From assembly GCF_020740795.1 (NCBI RefSeq), contig NC_067305.1, positions 620,001-684,000 on the forward strand: a stretch of 64,000 nucleotides of DNA, written 5' to 3'. Position numbers and translations under genes: made by a program. This document shows positions 45,501 through 57,500 of this stretch, in pieces; the stretch's first letter is position 1, and each line of letters opens with the position of its first letter. The notes beneath the pieces were generated by a model. That model did no database searches. It saw nothing but the letters and a program-made list of their open reading frames with translations, and was not told where the DNA came from. This stretch comes from Apus apus. Taxonomy: Eukaryota; Chordata; Aves; Apodiformes; Apodidae.

Positions 45501-48500
45501 GAGCAGCTTTGGGGCCCTGCAGCAACAGCAGAGCCTCAAGCATAACCTGCAGCTTCTTTGGCATTTCTTGCAGCAGTTGTAACCAGCCCGAGGAGCAAGA
45601 GATCCAGCCTCAGATGGTTGATTGCTGGGCTGCCTGTATGTGCAGTGCCCAGCAGCCCTTAGGCACTGTTCAGAGGTGTAGCAATAATTCCTGTTTGGGA
45701 AGACACTTCTCATATTTGAATTATTCTCTGAAACCTTCTGGCTAGAAATTCTCCTTTCCTTCAGTGCCTGTTGCATGTGATCACAGAACCTCAGGTCCTG
45801 AAAAAAACCCACGTCTGGAAACACGAAGGTGTGTGTTCCTCTGCAGCTCCCTCTGCAAGGGTGGCCCAGGGTCCCTGGATCTCTGGGATCCTTGTGCAGC
45901 CCAGGTGGAAGGTGCACAGATAACCTTGGCTTTAGGCAGCAGCCGTGCACAGCTTCAGCCTTGGAGCCTGGGAGGCTACAGCTCTTGAGAAGTCCTCCCT
46001 GTACCTCAGATCACTCCAAAAGCCTGCAGGGCCATAGAGGCAGCTCTGGGCCCCTGGTGGAGCAAACTGAGAAGGGGTCTTGGGAAGAGGACTGTACCAG
46101 GAGCTCACTGGTGGCTGTGGGGCAGGGAAAGTGATTGCTAGGCAGGAGGAAAAGATGAAACTAAACCTCTGCCCACCCTGGCCCTGGAGAAGCATGGTCC
46201 ATGGGAGCCCCCACAGGAACACTCACTGATCCCCATTCCTTCCACTTCATCACAGGTCCCAGTGAGGCTTCTCCTCCCAGACCCGGACTGAAATCAGGTA
46301 AGAGCCTGGCAGCAGGAGGAGCCACCTGCCCCAGCTCCTTTGGCTGCACTCTGCAGCCTGACCTGTAGCCTCTCCCTGGTGGTCTGCAGATACCAGAGAT
46401 GCTCGTGCCCCATCTTGTTTATAACTTTAGCTCAGGGCCTGCACCCCTTTGCCCCTGCAAGCTCAACAAGAGCTGCAGCTCCACTCCCAGCTCCATCCCT
46501 GCCAGGGAGCAATGACACGGATATCATGGTGGTTGCATCTGGGGAAACCTGGGGATGGTTGCTGGGAGGGCTGCAGAAGACACAAGTGACTCAAGCCTTG
46601 CTGTCCCCAGGGAGCTGCCCTGGAGACACGTTCACCTGCCTCAACACCCAGTGTGTGCGGAAAGAAAACCCTGAATGCGATGGGCAAAAAGACTGCGCCG
46701 ACACCTCTGATGAAAGGGGCTGTGGTGAGTCTCTCACAGGTCTCCTGGACATGGGGGACAGGCCACAACCCACTGCTGCAGACCTTGACTGCTGTAACAC
46801 CATCAGGGCATCTTGGCACCAAAGAGACCCAAGGACACAGCACAATTAGTCAGACCAATAGTAGATGTCTGCATCAGGGTGAGGGGAATTGTACCCCAGG
46901 AACAGCTTGGTCCCACCACTGACTGCAAAGGGTCGTGACAAGGATCACCTTCCTGGGGGCTGGCATGCTGGACAAGTGCCACATGCCCAGAAGCTGCTGG
47001 GATCAGATCATGAGGCAGTGACTAAGCTTGTGAAACTAGCCAAGGTATTTCTCTCCAGCATTCCTTGCTTTAGAAGATGATCAGGGAGGATGCTCTCATG
47101 GCCCAGTGCTTTGCAGTGCTCTTTTCCAAGCCTGCAGGTTGAAGTCTGCCCTGACATAGATGTCCTGCTGCTTGCGCATGTGTTGGTGGCATGGACGGAG
47201 CTTCAGCAGCTTTTCCCACTTGCCAGTAAAAACACTTGTCTGGGGGGGGGCATCCTGCAGGGTCCTGACTGGCTCCCTCCTCCCTTTCAGACTGCGGCAG
47301 CCGCCCCGCCATGCAGACTGCCAGCAGGATCGTGGGAGGCTCAGAGGCATCCAGAGGGGAGTTCCCATGGCAGGTCAGCCTGCGGGAGAACAACGAGCAC
47401 TTCTGTGGTGCTGCAATCCTCACGGAGAAGTGGCTGGTGTCTGCTGCTCACTGCTTTACCGAGTAAGCTGGTGCTGCTGGCACAACCAGCACTTACACTA
47501 GCACAACCACAAACTGTGTCTCAGGTAGCCAACCTGTCACAGGGTTTTAGCTCTGGGTGTCCACTCAAGGCTTCATGCCCAGCAGCAATGTTAGACATGG
47601 AAGTGCTGCCAGGCACTGAAGCAAACCATGCTAGCTTGTCCCAACTCATCTCCAAAACCTGCTGTATTTTCCAGCTCAAGCTCCCACTGCTCTGCTCTGG
47701 CCCCTTGTTCTGGTTTCCTTCCCCTGCCAGATGGAGCCTTGGGGGGTTGCTGGCCCAGCATGAGGGCAGGATGGGCAGGTTGGGCAGGATGGGCTGGATG
47801 GGCAGGTTGGGCAGGAGACAGCACCACCCCCACACACACCTCCACCCCCCGACCCCCGTGGCTCTGTTCTGCAGGGCGATGCAGCAGCTGGTGGGTCTCA
47901 CCAACCTTCTCTCTCCCAGGTTTCAGGACCCAGCCATGTGGGCAGCTTACACAGGGACCACCTCCCTGCGAGGCTCAGACGGTGCCGCGGTGAAAATGGG
48001 CATCGCCCGGATCATCCCACACCCCTCCTACAACACCGACACGGCCGACTACGACGTGGCTGTGCTAGAGCTGAAGAGACCTGTGACCTTCACCAAGTAC
48101 ATCCAGCCTGTGTGCCTGCCAGATGCTGGGCACCACTTCCCCACCAGCAAGAAGTGCCTCATCTCTGGCTGGGGCTACCTCAGGGACGATTTCTGTAAGC
48201 AAAGCGTGGTGGGCAGCAAGGGGACGTGGGGGGCTGAGGGGTTCCAGAGGCACCAGGGAAGGGAACTCAGCTCTGGTCAGGCTGTAACATGGGCAGCTGG
48301 TCCATCTGGGGAGCTCATGGCCACATCTTTCTTCTTTAGTGGTGAAACCCGAAGTCCTGCAGAAAGCAACAGTGGAGCTGCTGGACCAGACGCTGTGCTC
48401 CAGCCTCTACAGCCATGCTCTCACAGACAGGATGATGTGTGCTGGCTACCTGGAGGGGAAAATTGACTCCTGCCAGGTAAGCTTTGCCCAGGAAAGCCAG

Positions 48501-51500
48501 CACACCTCCCCACAGGAGACTTTTGCCTCCCAGTATGCAGCAAGCAGCACTTCAACAAGCAGAATCTGACACCTTGCACCCAAGTAGAGAGCAGGGACTG
48601 CAGAAGATAAAAATGAGTATGTGTTCTCTAGTGCTTAGAGCAGGGGCTCTTCTGGCTGTTTATCTGCTTTTCTCTACTTCCTGAGCTGTAACCAGGGCTG
48701 GCACTGCCACTGTAACCTGGCAGGTCCTCAGATCAAAATCCAGGTGGCTAAGGGAGGCAATGGAAACTTCAAACATATACAACAGTTTTTTGTGAACTCA
48801 GTGTTTTCTCTAGTTAGCCTTTATCCAGCTGGGAATTGCAAGTGGTCAGCTGGAGAAAAATCCTGCCTTTCACACCTTGTGGGGAGAGGACTGTGATTTC
48901 CACAGCTGTCCCTATGGTTTGGCAGGGCCCTTCACACACACAGCTGCATGTCTCTGGTGGTGGCGCTTGATATTTCTGCACCAAATGCAGCACAAACACG
49001 AGAAAAGGTGCCAAGAATGGAAGATTTGAGGTTGGATGAGGAATGTGACCCATCCTGTTATTCATTACTCACCTAGAGCTATCCGGCCCCTAGAAGGCAC
49101 TGCCAGCTTCACAGACACCATGTCCTACATCGGTGACACTCATGTGCCCCCCAGTACGAAAGAATTAAGCAGGGAACCAAAGACCAAATCAAGAAAACTG
49201 CCAAGTTCAGCATCGTCTCCCTGGGTTGCATATCATGTGATGGACGCCATCATCTGGCTGTTCAGGGGATGCTGGGCTGAACCTTTAAGAGCAGAAGTTT
49301 AAAAGTGATTAAAGCAGTAGAAATGCTTACCTTTGGTTTTATGGAAGATGTTCTTGTGCTCTTCTGGCATATCAAGGGCACAAGGCTACTGCCTGACAGC
49401 AGGACAGTGTGCCCAGGGGAGCAGCCAAAGGCCAGCACAGGAGATGCTTCACTTATCACTAGGGCAGAGTAACTAAGCAGAGGTGAGCTGGAACACACAG
49501 GGGCAGAGAGACAGAGTCTGGCAGGAAATGTGCTGCGGGTGGCCAGAATGAGCTTGGAGCATCCCAAGGAGAGCTCACCATCTGGCTTCTCTTGCAGGGT
49601 GACTCTGGTGGGCCTCTGGTTTGCCAAGAACCATCTGGCAAGTTTTTCCTGGCGGGAATCGTGAGCTGGGGGATTGGATGTGCTGAAGCCAGGAGACCCG
49701 GGGTTTACACACGTGTTACCAAACTCAGAGACTGGATCTTGGATGCTATTTCTGCCTTCCCCACCTCCATAGCCCGTACCAGCCCTCCAGTGCACTCCAG
49801 TACCAACAGCAACGTGGTCAGCTCTGAAGAGCTCAACACCACCACCACCACCAGAGCAGTGCCCACCATGTCACCAGCCCCAGCTGCCAGCAAGCCAGTG
49901 ACTGCATCAAGACCACAAGGTATGAGCACCCACAGGGTGGGTGCACCTGGGTAGAACTGGCTGGAAAGATCCAAATGTCAGATTCATCCTTTGACTGAGC
50001 TGAAATCACCTTCAGTAGGGTGACCCACACAAGCCTTGCCTAAGTGCTCAGGGCACAAGTGACAGCAGCTGGGTGCCCCAGCTTAGCCCAGAGCAGCCTG
50101 GTACAATCACTCAGTGCCTGTGCAGATGAGTTTTGTGGGCTCCTTTGCTTTTGCAACTGAATGTGTAATTTTGTCTGCTGTCTGTGTAACTGGTCTGCTC
50201 CAGCCAGCCCAGGACAGGGTACTAAGACACAACAGTGTCTGACACTGTTTCACCTGGTGACCACTCACTTTTTTTGGCCACCTAAGGATCTCCCAGCAGT
50301 TCAAGGTTGACTTCATAGCAGCCGTGCATCTTCTCTCTGAAGGGAAGGAGGGCAAGTGTCTACAGGATGGCCTGTCAGCTCCAAGGAGCTCTCCCAGAAG
50401 CTCTGCAGGGAAATGCAGGTGCAGGGTATTTTTCTAAACTTATTAAATTTTGATCTGGAATGGCAAGGCTGAGAGGCACAGAACTGCTGGTTACCCTGTC
50501 TTTGAGAAAGGCACAGGATTAAGGACTTGCCAAAAGGAAGATGCAGAATAGCAGCTAGTGTGAAAGTCCATGTATGGCTGTGCACAGCCACAGTCAGGGA
50601 CCACCATGATCAGCAGGCAGGCCTTGGGCAGGTGCCTCACCCTTCAGCCCTGAGCTGTCCCTTGCACAGACTTAGCTCTTAGAGAGAGCAAAAGTCTCTC
50701 CTCGCTTGTCTTCTGCTAGGAGAACTCACAAGTCATACTTTGCCTTTTGTTCAGAGTGTGGAGGACGACCTGGGTTCTCTAAACCCAGTAAGATCGTGGG
50801 AGGAACAGATGCTTCCAGAGGAGAGATCCCCTGGCAAGTCAGCCTGAAAGAAGACTCAAGTCATTTCTGTGGAGCCACCATAATTGGGGACCGCTGGCTG
50901 CTGTCGGCAGCTCACTGCTTCAATGAGTAAGAGTCCAGCCCTGCCAGCCCTGCAGCACAGCCTGGGCAGCTCCAGGAGCCACACAGCCCACCCGTGGCAC
51001 AGCCTGGGCAGCTCCAGGAGCCACACAGCCCACCCGTGGCACAGCCTGGGCAGCTCCAGGAGCCACACAGCCCACCCGTGGCACAGCCTGGGCAGCTCCA
51101 GGAGCCACACAGCCCACCCGTGGCACAGCCTGGGCAGCTCCAGGAGCCACACAGCCCACCCGTGGCACAGCCTGGGCAGCACAGCCTGCTTGGCAGCCTG
51201 ACCCACAGCTGTGGCACGTTAGTCACTGGGGAAGAAAACCAACTCAACACATTGGATGTGAATTCTTGTCAGAGCCAGAGATTCATAGCAGAAGGGAGTT
51301 AGTGGGGAGGCTGGGATGAGGCAAGGAGCAAGAACAGCACATCTAACAGGGGTGGAAAAGGACAGGTGCTACAGGAGAGTTTCTTCACAAAATTTAACCT
51401 TCAAAATTGGCTGAAATACAGGAAATAGAGCTGAAAAGGGAACATGGTTGGTTCAATCCTGCATAGTTCTATTAAACAGCAGGAGCCCAAGCCCAAGGTT

Positions 51501-54500
51501 AATTATAAATAACCTACAGAAAGCCATGAGTTACAAGAGGAGGATGTTGGTCAAGAATGAAAATTCCTGAAGGCAGAAAGGGGAACTAACTATGAAAAGT
51601 TTCAAGACAACCTGATGCATTAAATAGCTGGGCAATAACACAGCAAGTGAAATGCAAGGTGGGCAAGTGAGTCACACAAGTCAAGTGAGGCACATCACAA
51701 AAAAGCAGCATCACTGTCTGCAGATGGTGATGGATCTGCAGTAGCTTTTGCCATTCAGATAAAGGTGAGAAATACTGTGGATATTGTCATGAGAACAGCA
51801 GTTCTGTGGGCAGTGGCAATTAAAGAGCAAGTGAATGCCAGTAATTATTAGAAAAACTACTAAGATTGCTAGGATGCTGCTGGTAAGTCACAGCACAGAG
51901 ACATGACAAACACTGCATGCAGTGGTAGAACAACATTGTGAGAAGGTTGAGATAAGACACAAAGATGAGTTGGGGGTGGAACAGCATCCACAACAAGCAT
52001 GACCAAATAGATCAGACTAGACTTGGGAAAAGAGACAGCTGGGGGAAGGGACTGTTTGATTACAACAGGTACAGACACAGTGTCTAGGGAATGTCTTGTG
52101 ACTGGTTTGCTAAGACATGAAATAAGCCCCCAAGAGCAGGTGCGAAAAAATCAGAAGGAAGCAGTTCTTCATGAATGTCAATAAATTGAAGGTTTAAAAT
52201 TCACATGAGGTTAAAAAACAACAAAACCACAGGTTTAGAAAAATCCAACTAAAACCCCCAAATCCAACAAGGCCTACTGAATATAGAAGCACCACCTGTA
52301 TGCCAGAACACTCCTGAAATCTCAAGTTTCTGGAGGTGAGGAGAGCATCACTGTATGTTCACCTTCAGGAGACATCCAACATGTGCCTCTGCTGGAAAGT
52401 TTTTTGGGGCTGACTTAGCAGGACTTCTCTCCTGCCTGCTGGGCTCTGCTTTAGTAAAAGAGGGTTTTGAACTCTGGTCATTTAAACTTGTCTGCAATGT
52501 AAATGTCAGAATTCATGCTAGGCTTGTGTGGGTGAGCACACATAGAAATCATAGAATGTGCTGAGTTGGAAGGGACCCACCAGCATCATCCAGTCCAGCT
52601 CCTGTATTTGTATGGACCATTATGTGTTTGCAGGACAAATCCAGAAGAGATCGAAGCCTACGTGGGAACAACATCACTGAATGGAACGGATGGGAATGCA
52701 GTGAAAGTCAATATAACAAGGGTGATCCAGCATCCCCTCTTCAACCCTCTTGTTCTGGACTTTGATGTGGCTGTACTTGAACTGGCAAGACCCCTTGTCT
52801 TCAACAAATACATCCAACCCATCTGTCTCCCACCTGCTGAGCAGATGTTTCCTGTTGGCAAGAAATGCATCATTTCTGGGTGGGGTAACCTTGAAGAAGG
52901 GAATGGTAAGCAGTGATCTATTACCACTTGATTTGCTCTCCAGCAAAGACAAACTCAGCAGCTGAGCCTGTGGCACTGCAACTCAGAGAGACCTGGGAGC
53001 ATCCAGTAGAGGGGACAGCAACAGGGACAGGCAGGAACTGACAGAACTAGGGCACACAGAGCACTACCTTAACCCACAGCTATTCAGGAGCCAGCAGCAA
53101 ACATGGAGAGAGCAGCTTGGCAGGAACTAGAGAAACCTGATGGGCTCATCACTAGTTCTCCCATACTAAGCAAGAGTGGGGCACTGCCTTGGTGGCCTCT
53201 GTAGCTCTGGCAGGACAGTATGTTACCCTCTGCAACCACGCTCAGTCACAAAAATGTTCCAAGCAATTAGAAAAAGCAAAGGTCCTATCATAGGGAGAAG
53301 GTCTGAGGGTGGCACCTGTGCTACCAAAGAAACTCTACTGTCCCTCTAACAGTTGACCAGGAGCCAAAAGTTGTCAAGACAACAGGAATTGCTGACTTTG
53401 TGCAGTATCCTTTGCACAGGAATGGAACTTCACCCTGGGGTGAGCTAGGAGCTTGTGGGCTGCTGAGAGAGTAGCTCATACAGGCCTCAACTTCTGTGTG
53501 AGAGTAGAGCCTGTTTTCCTGGAGTATGTCTTGGGTCAGTCTAAAAGCCATTATCTCCCACTTCCCTCACTAATCCATGGTTTTCATGCAGTCACCATGC
53601 CTGAGATCCTGCAGAAAGCCTCTGTGGGCATCATAGACCAGGAGACCTGCAACTTCCTCTACAACTTCTCCCTCACTGACCAAATGATCTGTGCTGGTTT
53701 CCTGGAGGGGAAGATAGACTCATGCCAGGTAAGAGTCTGAGGTTTCTCTGCTCCTATGTGGATTCTTCCAGAAAGCTGTGCTAACTCACACAGCCTCAGC
53801 ACCTCCTTGGGAAATATTTTCAGAGCTGCTCTGTTCAGGCTGTAATCCCTTAGCTCAAGAAACTCAGTCCATTGCCTTGGAGCTTTAGGAAAGCAGATAA
53901 AACTTGAGCAGGACTTTAACCAACATCCCACTCCTCTGTCTGGCCAAACCAGAGTCCTGGACGATGTAGGTCTCCTCCTGTGGCAGCAAGACAGTTGTAG
54001 TTGGTGGTGGCTGTCCTTCACTTGTGGAAGGGGGCTGTCAGGACCTATTAACTTGCATGACAAATGTCACTTGTATCTGTGCAGCCAGATTGAGACACAG
54101 ACCCTAGTTTCAGTCTCTGCACACTCAAGCCTTGCACACCCTCTGCGTGGCAGCAGCCAGCCTTGCAGGGCTGGAAGAGTCTAGGGCTAGCTGAGCCCTC
54201 CCAGCGCGGCTGAGGAGCAGCCCCATCTAGATCTGTCTCGCGGAGACTGGGCTGAGCAGCCATTGCTTTGCTTCTTCTTCAGGGAGATTCAGGTGGACCC
54301 TTGGCCTGTGAGGTGACCCCAGGAGTGTTCTATCTGGCCGGCATCGTGAGCTGGGGAATTGGTTGTGCCCAGGCTACAAAACCCGGTGTGTACTCTAGAA
54401 TTACCAAACTCAAAGACTGGATCCTAGATACCATCTCTCAGTTGCCCAGGCCTGGCACAGGCACCCCTTCCAGTTCAGCCATCACTAGAGCTCCCACTGC

Positions 54501-57500
54501 AGCCATCCTCACCCGCCAGCCCAGCACAATCAACAGAATCACCCTGGGGATGAAGATGACCACAGCCATGAAAGAAACCTCTACAGCTCTGATAACCACT
54601 GAGCCTGCCAAGCCCACCTATTCACCAGGTAAAATTTGCAGCAGATTTATTGACATGTCAGTAGGAGACCTTCAGCCCCAGAACAGATGGTACTGAGCAG
54701 ACCATGGGTTATTGTCTTCCAGTGGTGCCTTGTACCAGCCTCACCTTCAAATGTTCCAGTAACATCTGTATTGGAAAGGAAAATCCTGAGTGTGATGGAA
54801 TTGTTGACTGCAGCAACGGCTTTGATGAGCACAACTGTGGTGAGCACTGCTTTGCAGCCTGCAGCTGCTGCCCAGCCTGCAGCTGCTGCCCAGCCTTATG
54901 CTCCATGGACCAGACTCCCCAGTGCAACCCACCAAATTCACATGGGCTCTCTTGGGCCTCCAATTATATCCTGAGGGCTTGGGCCAGCCCCTTGTGGTCC
55001 AGGTTGATCTGCCAACCTTGTGGTGCTTGGTCTGCCAGAGTCTGTAACAAGATAAAGCTGGATGAGCAGGGTTCAAATTTTCTGCCAGGGAATGTGGCCC
55101 CTTCTCCTGTGCTACAAACATGAGAATTAATTTCCCAGCAGACAGGCCTTCTGGCCAGTCAGTCTTCTAGTACATGGTGGCAAGACAACTCTGGCACAAC
55201 GTGGCAGCCCAGAACATGTCTTGTCATCCCCAGGACTGCTCCTTGGTCAGCACATTTCTTGCTGTGTGACAGCTGAGCCAGTCCATCCAAACGTCCCCTC
55301 CTCATGTACCTCAACCTTTGAAGGTGTGATCTGTGATAACAGTAGAAGTATCCAAACCACACCATGTCTGCCAAGCCTTGCCCTCAGATGGGTGAATGAA
55401 ATCCATGGCTTCCCCTGCCCTGTGTGTCTCCCCAGAAGGCTGCCCCATGGCACGGGCTGTGGAAGGAGGGCAGACATCCCTTTCACTTCCAGTTACTAAA
55501 AACCACGGTGCCTCTTCTTTTGTCCCAGACTGTGGGTTGACCAGTGCTCTGGCCTTCAGCAAGATCGTGGGTGGCAGCACTGCAGCTCGAGGAGAATGGC
55601 CCTGGCAAGTCAGTCTCTGGCTGCGGCGCAAGGAGCACAAGTGTGGAGCTGTCCTCATCGCCGCCCGGTGGCTGCTCTCTGCAGCTCACTGCTTTGATAT
55701 GTAAGTCTGTGGTGGGCTGGTGAAGCTTTGGCCTCACTCTCCTCAGCCCATCTGCCCTTCCCCCCCCCTGCAGTCCAGCCCCATGGCTGGGAGGCTGTGC
55801 CCCACTGCCTGTTACAGATGTGCCCCTACAGGTAAGCATGAAGAGGAATGAGTGGAGCAAAGCCTGGGTATGTCCACAGTGTGATGGAGACAGGGGTCCT
55901 GGCCTCACAAGGTGTGGCCATAGTGCATCCCAGCCCCACAAGTAGAGGAACATCCCTCCTTGTGAGGCCATGCCCCTAACGGCCAGGTTTACTGTCTTTC
56001 TGCAGTTACAGTGACCCCAAAATGTGGGTGGCCTTTCTAGGAACACCCTTCCTGAGTGGCATTGATGGCAAAATGGAGAAAATACTCCGCATCTACAAGC
56101 ATCCTTTTTACAACGTCTACAGCCTGGACTATGATGTGGCACTGCTGGAGCTGAACACACCTGTCAAGTTCAGCAGCACCATCAAACCTATATGTCTCCC
56201 AGACAATTCACACATCTTCCATGAAGGAGCCAGATGCTTCATCACAGGCTGGGGCTCCACGAAGGAAGGAGGTAATGGCTGAGAGGTCTCCCATCATGGC
56301 CAAGCTAAGTGCCACCTACCCTGTCAGCCCAAACATCTGTGATTCCCACTCCCTTGCCCCGAGCACTCCCTGTGCCAGGCCAGATGCTGCAGGGGACACC
56401 AACCTGGGCAAGGTCTGGTGTCACCACAATCTCCTGTCCAGTTGCCATGCACTCTTCCATTTGGTTACACCTCTGTCCTCTTGCAGCCTTCCCAAGCTTT
56501 CCACATGCCAGCCACAGTGCTGCCCAGCCCTGCAGCAGCTGCTCCAGCTGTGCTCCTGCAGCACAAGGACCACCATACCATTTCTGTCTGGTCAGCCAAG
56601 CTGCCTGACAATCTATGCACCAGAGACCTTCCTGTGCTTGCTCTGCCAGGGAGAAACCAGATTGACTTTCCCAGTGCAGGTCTCTCCCTTTGGCCAGCAA
56701 GGCTGCACAGACCCCACTTCTACACACGCTGCTGTTGCTTCTCCCACATTCTGCACCAATTAACACTTGCCTCCTCAGGTCTCATGTCAAAGCATCTGCA
56801 AAAAGCAGCAGTGAACATGATTGGAGACCAGGCCTGCAAGAAGTTCTACCCTATGCAGATCAGCAGCAGGATGGTGTGTGCTGGCTTCCCACAGGGCACC
56901 GTCGACAGTTGTTCAGTGAGTGCAAGTGCAGCAAACGCTGCTGCTGGGACAGAGCAAACTTGTGCCAAGTCCCTGGGCTACATTCTCTCAGGAGGCCCTT
57001 GTCCTGCCTCCCCTAGCTCAGCTGTCTGTCCATCCATCTCTACTGGCTGTCACTATTACCCAAGTCCAACCTACACACATCTCATTCTGCTCACCCCACC
57101 AACCTGTGGCAGGCCAGGGAAACATGCAGGCAGGTAAAGCCAAGCAAGAGACCACAGGGATGCGATGGAGCCTGTTTCATAACCCTGTTGTACCTCCAAA
57201 CATCATCTTCCATGTTCCAGAGCCCCTACCTCACACTGTGCATGCAAGGACATCACTGAGTAGTCCTCCATCTCAGAAGCAGGCTCCTGGGGAGGCGGGC
57301 AACAGGACAGCAAATGCTCCTATGTCCCAGAGAGAAAGAATATCTGACAGCTGGGGGGGCTGGGATGCCTTTTGGGCTTGATACAGGAGGACCCTTCTCT
57401 CTCCACAGGGCGATGCAGGTGGGCCCCTGGCATGTAAAGAACCCTCAGGGACGTGGTTTCTAGCAGGAATCACAAGCTGGGGCTATGGCTGTGCCAGGCC

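Noticed and set aside
47090-48466. A 458-codon open frame on the + strand
   Set aside because: It merely reads through TMPRSS9 intron 7 and overlaps exons 8 and 9. Exon 7 is in a different frame inside it, and splice sites with conserved protease sequence explain the region.
50856-51250. Repetitive frames on both strands at the 42-bp array (for example [14 protein letters not shown] repeats)
   Set aside because: The unit length is a multiple of three, so repeated peptides arise mechanically. The array lies in an intron.
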